A DNA stretch of 64,000 nucleotides from Syngnathus acus (Eukaryota; Chordata; Actinopteri; Syngnathiformes; Syngnathidae): NCBI RefSeq assembly GCF_901709675.1, contig NC_051088.1:1304001-1368000 (forward strand), in the 5' to 3' direction. Both the position numbers and the translations under genes were made by a program. The notes under the pieces are model-generated. The model ran no database searches and had not been told where the DNA came from. It saw nothing but the letters and a program-made list of their open reading frames with translations. Shown one piece after another: positions 1-9,599 of this stretch (positions are counted from its first letter, which is position 1; each line of letters begins with the position of its first letter).

Positions 1-763
1 GAAAAAAGTCCAACTCCCATTCCGTATGAAAGTGATACGTTTTTGGCTTCTTACTTGGTCCAGCAACCCCACTCATTTTTGATGGTCATAAACTTTCTTT
101 TGTTTAAAAGAAAAAAGCGAGTGCGTGCGTTGATTAGCTTATAAACTTTGGCGGTTTGTGTGTGCGTGGCCGTTAAACATGCTGCGGTGAGGGGTTGTAG
201 TCACTGTCTATTGCGCATGTGCGGTTCACTGTGATTGCCTCCCGACAGGCCTACCTGTATGTCAGCTACCTGTAGCATACAGCAATTTTTTTAAACGTCA
301 TGCGATCAACCAGCTTGGCGATCGACTGGTCCAGGGGTGGCCAACCAGTCAGAGACTAAGAGCCCCTTTTTTTTACTGTGTACCGCAAAGAGCCACAACC
401 CCGCCCCCTCCCCCCCCCGAATGGGTTTGCCCCTCCTCCTTTGCGGGATTTCACCTCATGCGCATGCGCGTTTGACGAAAATACCATATTGAACTCAAGC
501 GAAGCGAACACGCAGTGTTTGATGAAAATACCATATTGAACTCAAGCGAAGCGAACACACAAAAACAAACAAACAAATAAACCCACAAATGTTGATATGA
601 ACGTAAAGGAGCCGCATGAAACCCGGCAAGGAGCCGCATGCGGCTCGCGAGCCGAACGTAAAGGAGCCGCATGAAACCAGGCAAAGAGCCGCATGCGGCT
701 CGCGAGCCGCGGGTTGGCCACCCCTGGACTGGTCGATCGGGATCGACGTATTGAGCACCCCTG
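1..763. mobile_element. hAT-like element, right part (left end outside window)
   Basis: The right terminus reads ttgagcacccctg at 751-763, the inverse of a hAT-type end. The sequence then joins directly to pogoA sequence starting at 764, so this hAT probably inserted into that pogoA copy. A smaller hAT (332-726) is nested inside. The first 330 bases hold no coding frame I recognise. The left end and target duplication are outside the window, so the class rests on the terminus alone. Confidence 0.5.
332..726. mobile_element. Non-autonomous hAT element (395 bp) with perfect 8-bp TSD
   Basis: Termini are caggggtggccaacc at the left and ggttggccacccctg at the right, a perfect 15-bp inverted repeat. 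The flanks 324-331 and 727-734 are both gactggtc, an exact 8-bp target duplication as expected for hAT. Inside are two tandem duplications, of about 47 bp (from 471) and 55 bp (from 601). There is no transposase. Ends of the same family occur at 30909 and 37335. Confidence 0.92.
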
Positions 764-1791
764 GGCTAAACGATAGGTATGCTAACGTGACATAAACACA
801 AACGAAGAGCTGAGAACGGGCCTGAACGTAACATTCAGAGTTATTAAAAAAAAACTATTACATAATAACACTTATAAAACCATCTGTGTCACTCCAATTC
901 ATTAAATCCATCGATCGTCCTTTGTCAACAATGGGTGCGCACCGCTGACGGCGCTTGCACTTCAAAATATTCCACAGGCCCATATAACGATATATAAATT
1001 AGATATCAAATAACTATTATATAAGCAATAATATTATCAAACCATCTGTGGCACTCTAAATCATTAATCCATCGATCAAATTCCTCGTCCTTTGTCACAA
1101 CGCCGCGCGTGCGCCCTGACGTCAGCCTCGTTAGTCCACAGATCTAGTATATACTATATTGTACGTTAACAAAGTACAAGGAAAGACGTGGGTTTGGTAA
1201 CGGCTCTTTATTTAACAAAACAAACTTCCAGGCATGTGGCGGCGTGGACTTCCAGCCACGGAGGTGGAAGAGAGATCCATAGAATAGGACCGGGCGTGCG
1301 TAAAAGCCATGACCGAGCCCCATCCACCATCCCCGGACAGCCACCCGGCCGAGCGCCGGCCCCCGACTTCTATCCACGGGAGTGAAAGAGAGCTCCGTAG
1401 AGTAGGACCGGGCGTGCGTAAAAGCCATAATAGTTTTTCAAACCTTCTGTGTCACTCCAAATCCTTAAATCCTTCAAACTCTTCGTCCTCCGTGTCACTT
1501 AGAAACAAAGCCGCTAATGATGCCGGTAGTACGTGGGGCCCTTCGTCATCTTCGTCATCCCGTGATCAATCTTTGTCCTTTTTGTAAATAACCGCCACGC
1601 CGCGTCGCGCTGCTGACGTCACTTGAAATTCAAATTACAGTAATCCCTTGCGACATCGCGGTTCGTTTATAGCGGTTTCACTTTTTTTTCTTTTTAATTT
1701 TTGAAAAAAAACATATAAGTCGTTCCTTATGATAAATCGCCCCCCACCGAGATTATGAAAAAAAACGCGATTTATAGTCCGAAAATTACGG
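764..1791 (-). mobile_element. pogoA element, truncated copy
   Basis: The right end is the inverse of the pogoA terminus ccgtaattttcgg and is followed by TA at 1792-1793. The body matches other pogoA copies in inverse orientation, including the 118-bp GC-rich repeat and the gatttaatgaattggagtg units. The other end is cut at 763/764 by the hAT. pogoA is my label for a family with 2-bp TA duplications; pogo/Tigger-like membership is an inference. Confidence 0.8.
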
Positions 1792-1796
1792 TATTT

Positions 1797-3422
1797 TGAT
1801 CTTTTATGCTCTAAATCTCTTTTGTTTCTCTATCATAGTCATACTTTAAACCAGGGGTCACCAAACTACGGCCCGCGGGCCGGATACGGCCCACGGGACC
1901 GTTTAATCCGGCCCGCCAACCCTGAACAAATTGTATTATTAAACTTTTTTTTTTGGTCATTTTGCCTGCAATGACTGCATTTCCCCAGTAGATGGGGAAG
2001 CGCTCGCCTGCGCATTTACTACCGGAAGCCGTGTCAGAAAGCTCGGTGCACACTCACAAGTGCGTGTACGTACTGGACATGGCGCACTCGCGCTCTATTT
2101 GTATCAGTCCCGAATTTAGAGCGTGGGCTGTGACGACAGCATTCTTGTAATTCGCGCGCTGAGCTTTCAGATGCAGTTTTGCGCTAAAGCCACCCACAAA
2201 CCTTCCCCTGGAATCCTTCCATTAAAATGAGTCGCCCAAGGAAAAGCAAGGTGGACACAGTGCCGAGCGTTTAAAAGAGAGTGGCCAATTTGGCTCGACG
2301 TACGCGACGTGACGTTCAGCCACATGAACGTCAACATCAACCCGTCACAGATCGAGGTAAACGGACCAACACCTCGGATCTCGCCTAAGAATTGCCACAA
2401 CAAATTTTACTCCAGACTATGACGCACTAGCAAACTTTAACAAAAAAGACAGCGGTGTCTACAAGCCTACTGGAACCTACAAAAGGATTATAAGGAAGGA
2501 ACACAAGAACTTTAAGAGACTGCTCATATGTGTCAGAGAGATTCTGCTCTGACAACTGAGCTGAACTTTTATCTGTTAAGATTGTGCATGGCACAACAGA
2601 AAGTTAATGTTCCATGGCTTTTTTTTCTATGAGGAACCCAGAGAGAGTTATTTAGTTATTATTTATTTCCTGTTTTTTCTGTGAAGAACTCAGAGAGGGT
2701 TATTTAGTTATTATTTATTTCATTAATAGTGTTATTATTTGTTTCCTGACTTTTTTTCTGTAAAGAACCTGGAAAGGGTTATTAAATAACCGTTATTTGG
2801 TTATATGTGGCTTTCTGGAAAACAATATATTTTTTAAGCTCCCCTACGATCGTCACACTTTTTCTGTTACAAACTGACACCGGCCCCCCATCAGAGAAGG
2901 GAAAAGTTATGTGGCCCTCACAGGAAAAAGTTTGGGGACCCCTGCTTTAAACCGTTCAGTTATTTTTTAAATGAAGACAGCTTTAATCCTTGACATCAGG
3001 GAGTGTTCGAAACTTGAGCTCAGCTCGTGTGGGTGCGCGCTAGTGTAAATAAACGAGTTCCTGCGGTCTTAAAGACAGCTAAATCTATTCAGAGCGGTTA
3101 ACAAAAGGCCCAATCATTATAGGAAAGAAGAACCGCTGAAACGTCCGCGATCAATTTGATCCCGGGTCTCGAAAAGGAATTACTCAACCCCGGGATCCTG
3201 TTGCTTTAAAAGGGACTGGCGTCCGGAAATGACGGAATTAATCTAACAATAGATTAGTTACCTGAACAGCGGTTAGACTCGGAACGAATCTTCTTCCCGC
3301 ACCGGCTTAAATCAATTCTCGTCTCCCCTACATATTGCGTTACTGCAGAGGGGCTAAAGTACAGAATTTTACCCTTTAAACGGCGAGCCGGTCACTGACA
3401 TCAGACAAGTGCACGATTGACA
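1797..3422 (+). repeat. LTR-like repeat split by a hAT insertion
   Basis: After removing the hAT at 1852-2944, this roughly 530-bp sequence matches the inverse of 30910-31403, for example tctcttttgtttctctatc at 1816-1834 and accctttaaac near 3370-3380. It begins TG and ends CA, as LTRs do. No adjoining LTR-retrotransposon coding region was recognised, so it may be a solo LTR. Boundaries are approximate. Confidence 0.4.
1852..2944 (+). mobile_element. hAT element (1093 bp) with perfect 8-bp TSD and decayed ORF
   Basis: Termini caggggtcaccaaac and gtttggggacccctg match apart from one base. Both flanks are ctttaaac (1844-1851 and 2945-2952), an exact 8-bp target duplication. A decayed reading frame starts with ATG at 2227 (MSRPRK) and continues through frameshifted sequence resembling the C-terminal hAT dimerisation region. 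It is an older relative of the elements at 5770-6786 and 61121-63396. Confidence 0.9.
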
Positions 3423-3435
3423 TTGTGGCGCCCAG

Positions 3436-4457
3436 TGTGACCAATGATCTCCTCATAGCTATGGATTCAAACACCATCGATACTATTATTACTCGATCTT
3501 AGTGCTGCCTTCGACACTGTAGATTTCAATATTTTATTAGAGCGCCTTAAAACATGCGTTGGTATTTCAGGGTCAGCACTTCGCTGGTTTAAGTCCTATC
3601 TATCGGACAGGACCCACGCGGTCCATGGCAACACGATCTCTGAGCTCACTAACGTTATGTGTGGTGTCCCGCAGGGATCAGTACTCGGACCAATACTATT
3701 TAGTATTTAGTGGTTCCGCTTGGGGACATAATACGTAAATACAACATTAGTTTTCAATGTTCTGCTGATGACACCCAATTATATATGCCATTATCGATGA
3801 CAAATCCACACTTGAGGCGTGCCTTGCAGAGATTAAACAATGGATGTCTCTCAATTTCCTATGTCTTCCATCCATTTTCTGGACCACTTTGTCCCCACGG
3901 GAGTCGCAGGCGTGCTGGAGCCTATCCCAGCCATCATCGGGCAGTGGCGGGGGACACCCTGAACTGTTTGCCAGCCAATCGCAGGGCACACAGAGACGAA
4001 CAACCATCCGCACTCGCACTCACCCTACGTCTTAACCCAGATAAAACTGAGATGAAGTGAACTGCTCGTTATCACTTATTTAAGGAAACCACTGTAAATA
4101 TGGATAAATGTACAATTAATCAAAGTGATACTGTATATAAACTCGGGGTTATATTTGACCAAACACTCTCCTTTCAAAAACACATTATGAACATAACTAG
4201 AACTGCGCTTTTTCACCTCCGTAATATTGCTAAGTTTCGTCCGATTCATTCAACTTGTGATGTGAAAACTATTATACATGCGTTTATTACGTCGCGCCTT
4301 GACTACTGTAACGGATTATTCTCTGGTCTTCCTTAGTCCAGTACTAAAAGTCTACAGTTAGTACAAAATGCTGCAGCGAGATTGCTCACACGGATGAAAA
4401 CATTTGATCACGTAACCCCAATGTTAGCCAACTTACATTGGCTCCCGGTCCATTTAA
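3436..4457 (+). pseudogene. L2/Maui-like LINE reverse transcriptase remnant
   Basis: Translated fragments give the reverse transcriptase blocks in order: [20 protein letters not shown] (3500-3525), [13 protein letters not shown] (about 3663-3700), an ADDTQLY active-site block (about 3760-3785), then KLGVIFDQTLSFQKHI and TSRLDYCNGLFSGLP (to 4336). Stops and frameshifts break the frame, including a TAG at about 4336. A Rex3-like fragment interrupts it at 3868-4028; joining across it restores the local frame SLNFL-CLNPDKTE. The 3' end stops abruptly at about 4457. Confidence 0.85.
3868..4028 (-). mobile_element. Rex3/RTE-type LINE 3' fragment
   Basis: Begins ccatccattttct, the inverse of the tail of a widespread teleost RTE (Rex3-like) 3' end. 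The flanks at 3863-3867 and 4029-4033 are both gtctt, a 5-bp target duplication in the L2 frame. It contains no coding sequence. A related end in the opposite orientation lies at 21956-22052. Confidence 0.7.
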
Positions 4458-4635
4458 GTCACCTAGCAGAATGATGTTGGATGGAAGTGAGCAGATGTGA
4501 GTGAGAAATGTGGTGAATTCATTAATAAAGTCCTTATTTGGTTTGGGTGGGCGGTAGATATTAACTAAAATAGTTGGTGTGGGTCCATTCAGCTGCAGAG
4601 CCGCAGATTCAAAGGAACTGGACTCTGGCACTAAA
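4458..4635 (-). pseudogene. L2-like LINE endonuclease fragment, inverted
   Basis: The minus strand encodes VPESSSFESAALQLNG, ILVNIYRPPKPNKDF and PSNIILLGDL, which match the apurinic endonuclease domain of L2 LINEs. It abuts the sense-strand L2 RT fragment ending at 4457, so the two parts lie in opposite orientation. The order does not fit a simple twin-priming inversion, so separate insertions or rearrangement are more likely. Confidence 0.75.
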
Positions 4636-4960
4636 CAGGGATGAGAACGGCAAATGAAAAAAAACACTGAAAAGTAGCCAGGGTCTGAGGGCCGCATGCC
4701 CCACTGGGGGGGCCTTTGGCCCCCCCGCATGCCTCCCCACTTGCCGCAGGGGGCCAGGGGCTGCAGGCCCCCCCAATGGGGGCCGCAGTGGGCCAGGGGC
4801 TACAGGCCCCAATTGGGGGGCCACAGGGCTCACAGGAGCCGCAGGGGGCCAGGGGCAACGCCCCGGAGGGGGCTCAGGGGGAAAAGCTCCCTGGAAACTC
4901 CTGGATTTTGGCAGTATGGCAACCCCAAAACCATTAATTTCATCACTCAATTTCAACAGT
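4636..4960. repeat. cagggatgagaa-family repeat with GC-rich tandem core
   Basis: The left end cagggatgagaacggcaaat matches the left end at 44198 and is the inverse of the end at 7710, so these are termini of one unclassified DNA-element family. Positions 4690-4880 are an imperfect GC-rich tandem array built on ggggggcc, ccgcagggggccaggggc and similar words. The right end is missing. Reading frames through the core are repeat artefacts. Confidence 0.5.
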
Positions 4961-5010
4961 TTTGTTAAAAAAATATTCCTGCTTGGTGGGCTACCAAGGT
5001 GAATATAACA

Positions 5011-5400
5011 CAGTCAAGCCTCGGTTTTCGACCACAATCCGTTCCAGAAGGCGGTTCGAGAAGCGAATCGGTCGAATTCCGATTCTATTTTACCCATTAC
5101 AAATAATGGAAAACATTTTAATCCGTTCCAAGACTTTTTTAAGCATTTTTTTATTTGCGCATTTTTGTCCGATCGTGCAACTGTAGCGCACTGCCGAACG
5201 CACAACTGCACCGCGCTGGTTGCATTATTGTGACAGAGCCGTCGCTGAAATTTAGAAAATCTTTTTAAACTCCTGATGTACTTTCCAAAATTCAAGTGGA
5301 CCTAAGTGCGCAGAGAGCTTATTTTTGTCCGATCGCGCAACTGCGGCGCACTGCCGAACGCGCAAACGTAGCGCGTCGCCGACCGCGCAACTGCACCGCT
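5011..5400. mobile_element. Tigger-like DNA element remnant
   Basis: The start cagtcaagcctcggttttcg and the following gttcgagaagcgaat and atccgttccaagac words match the terminus of the complete element at 39417-40077 in inverse orientation. The second half repeats ccgatcgcgcaactg-type words. The far terminus is absent and no transposase is present. Confidence 0.65.
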
Positions 5401-5761
5401 GTCAGGTCTAAGTACCATAAGACATTATTTTATACACTGAAAGAAGAGAAGACAACCAGTATTCCTTTTGCTCGCGAGGAGAATTACGTAGCATGCCCAG
5501 TTACAGTCCTCCACAGATTCTGGACTCCTCTTCCGCCATCTCCTCTTTTTATTTTGGGTTGCCCTGGTTACAAGAGGCGTTGCTACACTAAAGGGAGGGG
5601 AGATTGTGGCTGTAGCAACGCTGATTTAGCTAACTAAAGGATGTTGTGTGGTGCGAGGCCTTGGCCGACATGTGACCCCGGCAATGCAGAGTCAGTCCGT
5701 AGTTGGTTGGCTAGGCTGCAATCTTCAAACGTGCTGGGTTCCGTGTCCCTGTAAAACAATG
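5401..5761. other. Unassigned sequence
   Basis: I recognise no gene, tandem array or element end in this stretch. It is the target into which the hAT at 5770 inserted. Confidence 0.5.
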
Positions 5762-5769
5762 CTCTAGAC

Positions 5770-6786
5770 CAGGGGTGGGCAAACTACGGCCCGCGGGCCA
5801 CATCCGGCCCACGGGGCCGTTTAATCCGGCCCGCCAAACCTGAATAAATTGTATTAATTTTTTTTGGGTCATTTTCCCTGCAATTACTATGTTTCCCCAG
5901 TAGATGGGGAAGCGCCCGCCCGCGCATTTACTCCCGGGAGCCGTGTCAGAAAGCTCGGTGCACACTCACAAGTGCGTGTGTACTCAGTAGTACGTAGTAA
6001 TTTCATCTATCAGTGCCGAATTTCGAGTGTAGGCTGTGACGTCAATATTCTCGTAATTCGCGCGCTGAGTTTTCAGATACAGTTTTACGCTAATGCCACC
6101 CACAAACCTTCCCCTGGAATCCTTCCATTAAAATGAGTGGCCCGAAGAAAAGAAAGGTGGACACTGAGTGCCGAATGTTAAAAAAGAGTGGACAATTTGG
6201 CTCGACCTACGTGTGTGAGAAGACGTTCAGCCACATGAACGTCAACAAAGCCCGTCACAGATCTAGGTTAACGGACCGACACCTCGGCTCTATCCTAAAA
6301 ATGACCACAACAAATTTTACTCCAGACTATGATGCACTAGCCAAAAAGGGAAACCAACAATACTATTGATTTCTTTATTACTTTATTTAGATGTATTCTT
6401 TCACTGATTCTTCAAGATGATGTATTTGGTCAGAATGTTTGCCGTTGGATGTGATTTCGCCTCATTAGATAAACATATTTCATAAATCTGACCTGCAGGC
6501 GCTGAAGTGATGGAAAATGTTATTCATCATAACAGTGTCGTATTTAATAAGAACCACTGATAGTAGTTTTTTGGTGAAATATTTTTCTAATGCTGTTAAT
6601 AAATGCATTTGTTTTCAAAAAGCTTTTTTTTAATATCCATGCTTTAGTATCTACTAAAAGTAAAAACCTTTTATGCAATTTATATTACTTCACACAAACA
6701 CTACATCCATCTGCTCCTGGTTCGGCCCCCCGGTCAGAATTTAGAACCCAATTCGGCCCGCAAGTCAAAACGTTTGCCCACCCCTG
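5770..6786 (+). mobile_element. hAT deletion derivative (1017 bp), perfect 8-bp TSD
   Basis: Termini caggggtgggcaaac and gtttgcccacccctg are perfect 15-bp inverted repeats. Both flanks read ctctagac (5762-5769 and 6787-6794). The element holds one short intact frame (6133-6369) that joins a transposase start to the C-terminal hAT dimerisation region, so the catalytic core has been deleted. It is also the empty site for the pogoB insertion in the related copy at 61121-63396. Confidence 0.93.
6133..6369 (+). CDS. Short hAT-derived protein (78 aa): N-terminus plus hATC region
   Basis: Residues 1-13 (MSGPKKRKVDTEC) are basic and resemble the start of SCAND3/GTF2IRD2-like hAT transposases. Residues from about 22 (FGSTYVCEKTFSHMNVNK) to about 65 (TNFTPDYDALAKK) match the C-terminal hAT dimerisation region; compare FGSTFLCEKLFSVMKINK at about 49608-49660. 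The BED finger and RNase H-like catalytic core are absent, so it cannot transpose DNA by itself. A near-identical frame is at 62809-63012. It could be a chance relic of internal deletion or a protein able to dimerise with full-length transposase; expression is unknown. Confidence 0.55.
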   Translation: MSGPKKRKVDTECRMLKKSGQFGSTYVCEKTFSHMNVNKARHRSRLTDRHLGSILKMTTTNFTPDYDALAKKGNQQYY

Positions 6787-6794
6787 CTCTAGAC

Positions 6795-7175
6795 TTTCTT
6801 GCTAAGTATCACACAATAATAATAATGAGTAAATAATCAGATACCTCTTGTGCATACACTCCAACAAACGTTATGTTGAAGTGAGATAACTTGCATGAAG
6901 TCTACTTAAACAAACATTGAGTAAATATGGGATAACTTAAAAACTGTCCCGGTCAACAACAATTTATGAATAGAAACTACAAGGTATAAAAGAGAAAGAA
7001 CTTCTCTTGAACTAAACAAAGAACAAAGGTGTTCTGTTCATAACTAGTGAGGGCCTCTCACAGATAAGAAAAGGAAGGGAGTCCAAGAACTCCCCAGAGC
7101 TAGACAGATATGTTTGCTTGAGCGAACATATGAGGCCACCGGTTCAGGCCAACCAGCGCTTCTGCAAAAACAATT
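6795..7175. other. Unassigned AT-rich sequence
   Basis: No coding frame, tandem array or element end recognised. Confidence 0.5.
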
Positions 7176-7390
7176 ATTCCAACAACCGCGCTGATCGCAT
7201 TATTGTGACAGAGCCGTCGCTGAAACTTAGAAAATATTTTTAAAGTCCTGTTGTACTTTCCAAAATTCAAGTGGACCTCAGTGCGCAGGGAGCTTAATTT
7301 AGTCCGATCGCGCAACTGCAGCGCGCCGGGCGCTCACTGTCGCATTGCTTTAAGAGCGTCTTTGTGTTCCGAGTTGTAAGATGATGCAGC
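7176..7390 (-). mobile_element. Tigger-like element fragment
   Basis: The words ttccaaaattcaagtgga and gggcgctcactgtcgcatt match the inverse of the interior of the element at 39417-40077 and parts of 5230-5340. No terminus is preserved. Confidence 0.6.
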
Positions 7391-7504
7391 TCTCGAGCCA
7401 TGCCCATCTGAAGCAGTTCCTGATCCCGTTCGACTTGTGTATTTCCCTGGCACGATCCTTGTCTTTTTTCTCTAAAACCTTCGCCATGCTGGCTAAAACC
7501 TTTC

Positions 7505-7710
7505 CTAATTAGGCAAATGAGTAGGCAAATGATGTGACGAAAGTCATGCCAAAATGCTGCCGAAAAAAAGGCGGCTGTTGTCGCAATACTGCTGCCAGCC
7601 CCCCCATATAAAAACAATTTTCTCAACAGATCTACATGATTCACGAAAATGATACTCCCGACGGAAAAAAACACGGAAATCTGCAGATCCGCCGAAGATT
7701 CTCATCCCTG
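7505..7710. mobile_element. cagggatgagaa-family element, right end
   Basis: Ends in attctcatccctg at 7710. The interior words aatgctgccgaaaa and attcacgaaaatgatact recur in order in the more complete copy at 44198-44667. The left half is missing. It cuts off the L2 endonuclease fragment that starts at 7711. Confidence 0.6.
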
Positions 7711-8820
7711 ACTAAAACAGATGAGACCTTCCAAGTCTCACGGTGAAGTATCGCGAGACCTCCTCCTCGACCGGTGAGACGTGGTTGGCAGGTGTAAACT
7801 GTTGCGTGTTGTGCGGGTTGTCCGATGTTGAGCCAGGAACAACAAAGATGTGGAATATAGAGTTGGTTCTTTATTGGCAAGATCTTGGGTTGTTTAATGG
7901 CGGCCAATGCACGAGGCACGGCAGCAGATGAAACAACATCTTCCTTCTCCAGGTCAGCTTCTTTTATACTGCCCGGAAAGGCGGGAACTTGTCACATGAC
8001 CGTTTGGTACCTCAGTGTGGGGGGCGTCACCCCTTTAGTGTGTGGGTGTGGGTGTGCCTATGTGTGTGTTGTATTAGTGTTCTGATTGAGCAGTTATGTT
8101 TATATAAACTAAGGAAAATAATTGCATAATATGAACATTAAAACATCCATGAGATTGTCTAACTTAATAGAACATGTACACATTGCTGTTGCTCTCTCTT
8201 CAAAACAAACCCGGGCGGACTTGATTTGTTCAACTGAGAAAAGTCGCCAGAATGTTGCCATGTTTCAGTCAAACACAAAGTCATACTTGCAGTCAAGGAG
8301 GAGGTCCAGTAGCAGCTGTCCCTTGCCAGTGAGGGAGCGGATGTTAAGTAGTCCCAGTTTGATGTCACAGTGTTGGTTGGAGCAGGAAGCATTAGCTGAC
8401 CTAGCTAGGCTAGCCAATGCGCAGTGATCAACCTTCCTTTTGATGTTCCTCGGTGGATGGCAGCGGGTGGAGGACCAGATGGTGTTTATGGCAGTGGAGT
8501 CATCAATGTGCTAGTTGCGTCCAGCACCACGGTGGATGTATCTCCGGTGGTGAAGACGAGCAATGTCCGGGAAGCGTTACATAACAGGTGGGAGAGCAAA
8601 CCGGCAGTGCTGGAGTTGGAGAAGCTCTGCGTTCGTGTGCTGGATCAGGGTTGACGCTGGATAAAGCATGGCGAACAGGATAGTCCACCAGAGCATAGAC
8701 CTCACAGCAAGGTTGTTGGTAAGCATGATGCACGGCCCAGGCAGGAAAACGTTAATCGGGACCGGCGAAGCAGCGACCAGGTGTAAAGCAAACACACTCG
8801 CACACAGGTAGCAACTGGGC
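7711..8820 (-). pseudogene. L2-like LINE endonuclease region split by a solo LTR
   Basis: On the minus strand, 8203-8392 encodes LTETWQHSGDFSQLNKSSPPGF and 7711-7799 encodes YTCQPRLTGRGGGLAILHR then WKVSSV, both typical of L2 LINE endonucleases. The LTR at 7800-8202 lies between them; removing it with one 4-bp duplication rejoins PPGFV-YTCQP in frame. Upstream, to about 8820, weak LINE-like coding with frameshifts remains. The element is dead. Confidence 0.75.
7800..8202 (-). repeat. Solo LTR (403 bp), 4-bp TSD
   Basis: It starts TG and ends CA on both strands and is flanked by aaac at 7796-7799 and 8203-8206. On the minus strand it has a TATA-like agtataaaag near 7965-7974 and an AATAAA signal near 7870, in the order expected for U3 and R. 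No internal retrotransposon sequence adjoins it, so it is most simply a recombined solo LTR. The superfamily (ERV or Gypsy) cannot be decided. Confidence 0.85.
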
Positions 8821-8990
8821 GGTCGAAGACACGCTACAGACAGACAGGTCCGCTTGAGAGTTGACCCAGAATAAAGCCAACAGTACCACGTTAATCCAAG
8901 TTTAGTGATCTGCTACAGACTTTGCAGGAAATCAAAGCAAAACGTTAAAAATGTCCAGAGAGCAGCAGCAGCAATTCGCGCCAGCGTTCA

Positions 8991-9077
8991 TTCACTCACT
9001 CACTCACTCACTCACTCACTCACTCACTCACTCACTCACTCACTCACTCACTCACTCACTCACTCACTCACTCACTC
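8991..9077. repeat. (CACT)n microsatellite
   Basis: A near-perfect run of the tetranucleotide cact over about 87 bp. Frames through it encode only SLTH repeats and are artefacts. Confidence 0.97.
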
Positions 9078-9079
9078 AA

Positions 9080-9595
9080 ATATGCTAAGTTAAATTTCAG
9101 TAAGTTGGATAAAAAAAACTGAAAAATAGAAAAAAAAAATTGATAAAATATATATAGAAAAAAAGCTAAGTTAGTTTGAAGTTCACAAACAGTAAGTACA
9201 GTAAGTTTCGGAACGTATGTATTTCTATGTGTCTCTAAGGTACAGTGACAACAAAACTTCATTTTTAATGATTATCTTTGTAATTTATTTCTTTTTACAT
9301 CTTTCTGATGTAATGTATTTGTTTTATTGCCATGTGCAATTACCTGCAGTATCTGTTAAGGAGTTGGTTGTTTGGCTGTGGAACGAATTAAACGAATTAC
9401 AGTGTATTCTTATGGAAATATTGATCCACATACGACTATTTCAACATACAAAGTATGTCCCGGAACAAATTAAATTCGTATCTAGAGGTTTGACTATATG
9501 CATTTTGAAAACAGGGAATTTGATTCTACCTTTTCACCACCATATGCGTTGAACTCGTCTATAATTTTGAAGGATACTAATATACAGTACTTTAA
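9080..9595. repeat. AT-rich sequence with a possible mariner/Tigger-like fragment
   Basis: The stretch is AT-rich with A runs at 9105-9165. Around 9360-9500 the inverse strand reads atagtcaaacctctagata followed by words like ttccgggaca, which resembles a Tigger/mariner-like terminus. No second terminus was found. Confidence 0.35.
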
Positions 9596-9599
9596 AAGA

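Noticed and set aside
3426-3443. Primer-binding-site-like tggcgcccagtgtgac after an LTR-like end
   Set aside because: The same bases read in frame as [15 protein letters not shown], part of the L2 reverse transcriptase region, so the match to a tRNA-Lys primer site is probably coincidental.
3436-4635. Twin-priming inversion of one L2 copy
   Set aside because: The sense RT segment lies before the inverted endonuclease segment, the opposite of the order that twin priming gives.
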